64,000 bases of DNA from the NCBI GenBank assembly GCA_036874045.1, contig CM072336.1, positions 4,298,001 through 4,362,000 of the forward strand. Reading direction: 5' to 3'. The translations under genes were made by a program, and so were the position numbers. The notes under the pieces were generated by a model, which was not told the origin of the DNA, searched no databases, and was given only the letters and a program-made list of their open reading frames with translations. The DNA is from Cymodocea nodosa (Eukaryota > Streptophyta > Magnoliopsida > Alismatales > Cymodoceaceae). Below, one piece after another: positions 60,901-64,000 of this stretch (position 1 is its first letter; the number at the start of each line of letters is the position of its first letter).

Positions 60901-63777
60901 AAAAGGTGTATTAACTTAATTAACCGTCAATAGTGTTGTCATTTGGTACATGCAACAACATGCCAGAAATTTGTCCAAAGAAAACATCTAGAAAATATCA
61001 AAACTTACAAAGTATAAGATTCACCAGTTCCTGGCTGTAAGCATATAACAGAGTTACGATCCTTCTGCATCTCCATTGTGGAACTTTTTAACCGGATAAA
61101 GCACAATAGCACTTCTGTTGCATACAAAAAGAAAGGAATGAATTACAATGTAACAAAAAAATGACTTGAACAAATATACATGAATTCTAGAATTATAATA
61201 TAGGAAAAATGATATATAAAATATAATTGGACAAACAACCTTCTGAAGGGATAGCAAATGTGATGGCTTTTAAGGAATTGATTCTTGTTTTCACCATCTC
61301 GGATACAGTTCTAACATACTGAGCTCCCATGTTCTTATACATTGACCGTAGGGAATTTGTACTCTGAAGTTTCCGTCGGGGTATAATTCGGATTCTTCTA
61401 ACTGATACACATGGAATAAATTCTTAAGAATCAAGACCGACAATAAGATATACTTTAGCAAAAGAATAATTGAAGATAAGCATGGGATACAAGCAATATT
61501 TCACGTTTGGCATTTGTTTGTGTTGTCCAGTGTCTGAATTTTTAAAAGTTCAAAACAACACCTGGAACAAGGTTGAAATGAATGTACAATAATTCATCCT
61601 ATAAAGCTCACTTTTATATTGTTTTAGAGTGAACGAATCAAATATGATATTAAAAACTAAAATTCTACTACTAACATCCCTTTCTTCAAAATAACACTCA
61701 AGCTAAGAACATACCAATTTTACTGTAATGGGACTCGATGCATATCACATGACTCACCTTCCACTTTAACCTTTTTAACTACTTTATTTTCCTTCATAGC
61801 GCAGGTACTCTCAGATAGATCAGGCATCTTTTCTCTAGGTGTTTGACCACGTGGTTGCAACAAATACTTCTGCAAACTGTAAGTGGAATCATCAAGTTTA
61901 GAGAGTATACTTGCAACTGATAATTCACACCACAATACTCAGGAACGGCAAAAGAAAATACCCAAATGCACCATGCAAGACTTTGCATTCATCTCGAAGG
62001 AACTCTGGTGCTTCCATACAATCCCTTGCCCATGCGTTTAGACACAGACGGAAGCATGCATCATAAGCAACAAAAGTTTGCCATGCAATCTGGCCACTGT
62101 TTTCATGCAAAGACTACAAGCATCATTCCAACTACGGAGATCGCTAAACATATTCTAATTTAGACAAACTTAACTATTCATGATTTTCAAACCATACCTC
62201 ACATCATAACTTGCCATCTGATCGATAGCATTTGATCGAGAGCATAGATCGATTGGTTCTGTCTCATTGGTGGTAGACCTTTTCCACAAATCGTAAATAT
62301 GCATAACCACTCTTTGTACTCCCAGAAAATAAACATAAAAACATATTTCTGTATGAATTTAAAAAACATACCTGTTACAGATATTCTGTTCTTGTGCTAC
62401 TTCTGGATCTGGTAGGACTTCATTGACAGTGAAAGGCTTTTTCTCACTAAATTCTTGTGTATAAGAACTGTCATTCTTCATGGTGCAACATTCTCGTGGA
62501 TGGTCACTGATCTTCTCCCATTGTTTGTCATCGGTGGGTATCTTGTTTCCATTTTCCATTATGGGGGGTGCACTGGGAGGTCCTATTTCCTGAAATGGTA
62601 GGGCCTTAAGTTGTTGAGTTTATCCGTTTACAGATAATGAACAAAAGTTAGCATCTAAAATTGTGTGGAAACAATCTCAGTATGATGGTCATGAACCTGC
62701 CCAACAATAGAACAGCGAAAATAAAATCTTAGCATGTGATGGAGGAGACAACAGCAAAGAACCTGAATTACTTGGGTAATTTATAACGCACATTATTATC
62801 GAATCCAGCGAAATAATGAGGCAGTGTAATTCACTCTAGATTTAGCGGAAGAGGAACTTACTCCTGGAAAGGAATCAAGGGCTCCCATCTGTTTATAACC
62901 ATCAAAAATGGAGCTTGGCCTAGAAGTTCTATCTCTCGTGTCAATTTGAAAATTCTCCTTCACTAGACCAGACCTTTGGGTTCCAACAGATTTAACTTCT
63001 TCATCATAAGTCAGAGTGCTCGGCTTCCCAAACAAGTCAGAATCATTGGATTCCTCCAAGCCATCTTCATCATACGAGTCGGAACATTCCAAATCCTTAT
63101 GGTCGGGAGCCGATGCCACACTCTCGTGATCATCATCTTCGAAATCAAGAATGCTCTTGCGAATTCCCAACAAGCCCGAGTGGAGCTTCAAAGGGGAAGG
63201 CAAGTTGGTTGACATGTAACCAGCACTATAGGGTAACGGTCGGTCATGGACCGGCAAGGGGGCGAGTCTCTCCACAAGAGGAGAACGAAGCTGCTGTAGA
63301 TCATCGGCGGATCCCTGCAGAGGACCCCAATGAGAGATATTCTTCCATTAGCAACAATGACAAGGGTTAAGATGCAAAAAAGAAGAAGAAAACTGCAAAC
63401 CAAAAACCCAAGATAGACACCGACCAGAGATGCTTGATAATAGAAACGAACACTACAAAATTCAACTTTGTTTCTTCCTTGGCTAAAAGCCCAAATCTTC
63501 AATCTGTGAAACTACCAGCGAACTGGGTTTTGTCCTAAAAACCAAGAAATAAAACAGTGGAACCACGATTGCAAAAGAGGCGGTTTCAGTCAGCACTCGA
63601 AATGGTAAAAGGAACGAAACAAAACGACTTTGTTTATTGGAAGAAAACCCAAGAACATCGATTTTTGTATGCCAAAAGCGGTCACTACAAGTGAGGAAGA
63701 AAAAATGGTTGTGATTATGCAGAGGTAACCTGTTTCACCCAGTTGATGGCCCTCTCGTCCAGTCCCTCCGTGAACAT
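54934..63777 (-). CDS. Large conserved plant protein of unknown function (At4g24610/At5g65440-like)
   Basis: Twenty-two exons join in frame to 1131 aa: 63777-63730, 63314-62862, 62589-62372, 62278-62198, 62096-61962, 61876-61758, 61401-61240, 61114-61009, 60873-60768, 60666-60553, 60161-59998, 59907-59790, 59315-59091, 57375-57188, 57083-56916, 56698-56593, 56358-56221, 56134-55976, 55895-55689, 55607-55413, 55333-55262 and 55047-54934. The start MFTEGLDERAINWVKQ is preceded by an in-frame stop. Residues about 73-105 are very acidic and Ser-rich. A basic block (RRIRIIPRRK) lies near residue 353. From about 390 to the end the protein looks folded and mostly helical, with no clear signal peptide or membrane helix. 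I believe it matches the plant family of At4g24610/At5g65440, from memory; its function is not known to me. One intron uses a GC donor (CAG|GCAAGT after exon 13). Confidence 0.93.
57415..57672. repeat. Direct duplication of about 125 bases in the GC-AG intron
   Basis: A segment starting near 57,415 (aagcatcaaaattaagacat, then agatgcagctacttgga) recurs near 57,549 (gggcatcaaactgaagaaag, then the same agatgcagctacttgga). The copies continue with similar 'catgatagaga' and 'cataa-aacattg' words, about 134 bases apart. They are moderately diverged. Confidence 0.75.
57959..58516. repeat. Direct duplication of about 245 bases in the GC-AG intron
   Basis: The segment 57,959-58,200 recurs at 58,266-58,516 with an offset of about 307. 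Shared blocks include agacattcaaaa, ggataaga, aaataaataat, tatgtggaaatgctgtacat, atttcatctgtgg and cagtcttc. The copies have clearly diverged by substitutions and small indels. Confidence 0.85.
58521..58670 (+). mobile_element. tRNA-derived SINE relic (Au-like), plus orientation
   Basis: The stretch has the layout of a plant tRNA-derived SINE. It has a tRNA-like head (aaggttgttccattgtgac, then gtaggtcatgcttttgagtc with a degraded B box), a short spacer with 'aacaattcctcc', a 'ggatacaatta' block, 'agacccttcattggtgga' and the ending 'cctcgtgcatc'. Au-type SINEs carry the same order ending near 'gggagcc..gtgcac'. It has accumulated many changes. It lies in the 1,715-base GC-AG intron of the large unknown gene, antisense to it. 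Confidence 0.65.
58796..58950 (-). mobile_element. tRNA-derived SINE relic (Au-like), minus orientation
   Basis: Read on the minus strand, the stretch starts caacactaaggttgttccat, continues with a degraded B box (aagttagaatcat), then gacaataac, gcagagagaaggtttt, gtgtacaattggatc and ends near gttgatgggagcgttgtttt. It is the same family as the copy at 58,521-58,670 but in opposite orientation, so the two heads point away from each other's tails. The pair could fold as a hairpin in the transcript. Confidence 0.62.
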
Positions 63778-63879
63778 CCTTTCTGGGGTGCTACCGGAGA
63801 AAACGCGAGGATGGTATCGTCTGGTAAGGTGTTGGCTTGGAGATCTGAGATTCTTGTGGAGATTGTCCGGAGCAGAGCA

Positions 63880-63913
<34 letters not shown>

Positions 63914-64000
63914 GAAGGAAGGGTGGTGGTAACTACTAACTAGGAGGAGATCGTCCAACGGCTAGTTTTTGGGATCGATTCTTTTCTCCTAATAAAAAAT
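63778..64000 (-). promoter_or_regulatory. Promoter-proximal region of the large unknown gene, with GA/CT repeat
   Basis: Above the start codon at 63,777 there is a GA repeat at about 63,879-63,906 on the plus strand, which reads as a CT run on the gene strand. Such pyrimidine tracts are common just downstream of plant transcription starts. No TATA box was seen before the window ends. Confidence 0.5.

Overview
This window is nuclear DNA of a flowering plant. The genes are split by GT-AG introns with typical plant exon borders. They encode plant-specific proteins (photosystem I subunit PsaG, a MYB-CC transcription factor, MAP65), and the spacers are AT-rich and full of decayed transposons. The two aspartic protease genes and the PsaG gene are strikingly GC-rich against AT-rich surroundings. 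That pattern is common in commelinid monocots, so a monocot is my best but unproven guess; the species cannot be read from the sequence. I found no bacterial genes, CRISPR array, rRNA or tRNA gene.

Layout, left to right. 1-5.4 kb is AT-rich spacer with a wrecked PIF/Harbinger transposase (about 2.65-3.54 kb, minus strand) and two GC-richer islands. 5.4-12.2 kb holds a complete MAP65 microtubule-bundling gene (minus, 9 coding exons, 588 aa) with a Copia integrase scrap in one intron. 12.2-17.5 kb is spacer. Two nepenthesin-type aspartic protease genes face each other tail to tail: 17.6-19.2 kb (+, 480 aa) and 22.7-24.4 kb (-, 470 aa). 27.2-31.6 kb holds a ubiquitin-conjugating enzyme gene (minus, 148 aa, two coding exons). 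33.2-33.7 kb holds an intronless PsaG gene (minus). 35.6-41.0 kb holds a second ubiquitin-conjugating enzyme gene (minus, 148 aa, four coding exons). 42.1-46.9 kb holds a MYB-CC (PHL/MYR-type) transcription factor (minus, six exons, 250 aa). 47-54.9 kb is a gene-poor stretch with a CAG repeat, a decayed tandem repeat and a TRIM-like retrotransposon relic. 54.9-63.8 kb holds a 22-exon gene (minus, 1131 aa) for a large conserved plant protein of unknown function. It has a GC-AG intron that contains an inverted pair of tRNA-derived SINEs.

I rebuilt each exon chain by hand from splice signals and protein continuity. Every junction keeps the reading frame, and the final lengths fit the families where I know them. 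The genes do not form one pathway. They are a normal neighbourhood of housekeeping genes (cytoskeleton, ubiquitin, photosynthesis, transcription) with two local gene pairs, the proteases and the E2 enzymes, probably from segmental duplication. The most unusual features are in the non-coding DNA: the inverted SINE pair in the GC-AG intron, several intronic direct duplications, and the different intron layouts of the two E2 genes.
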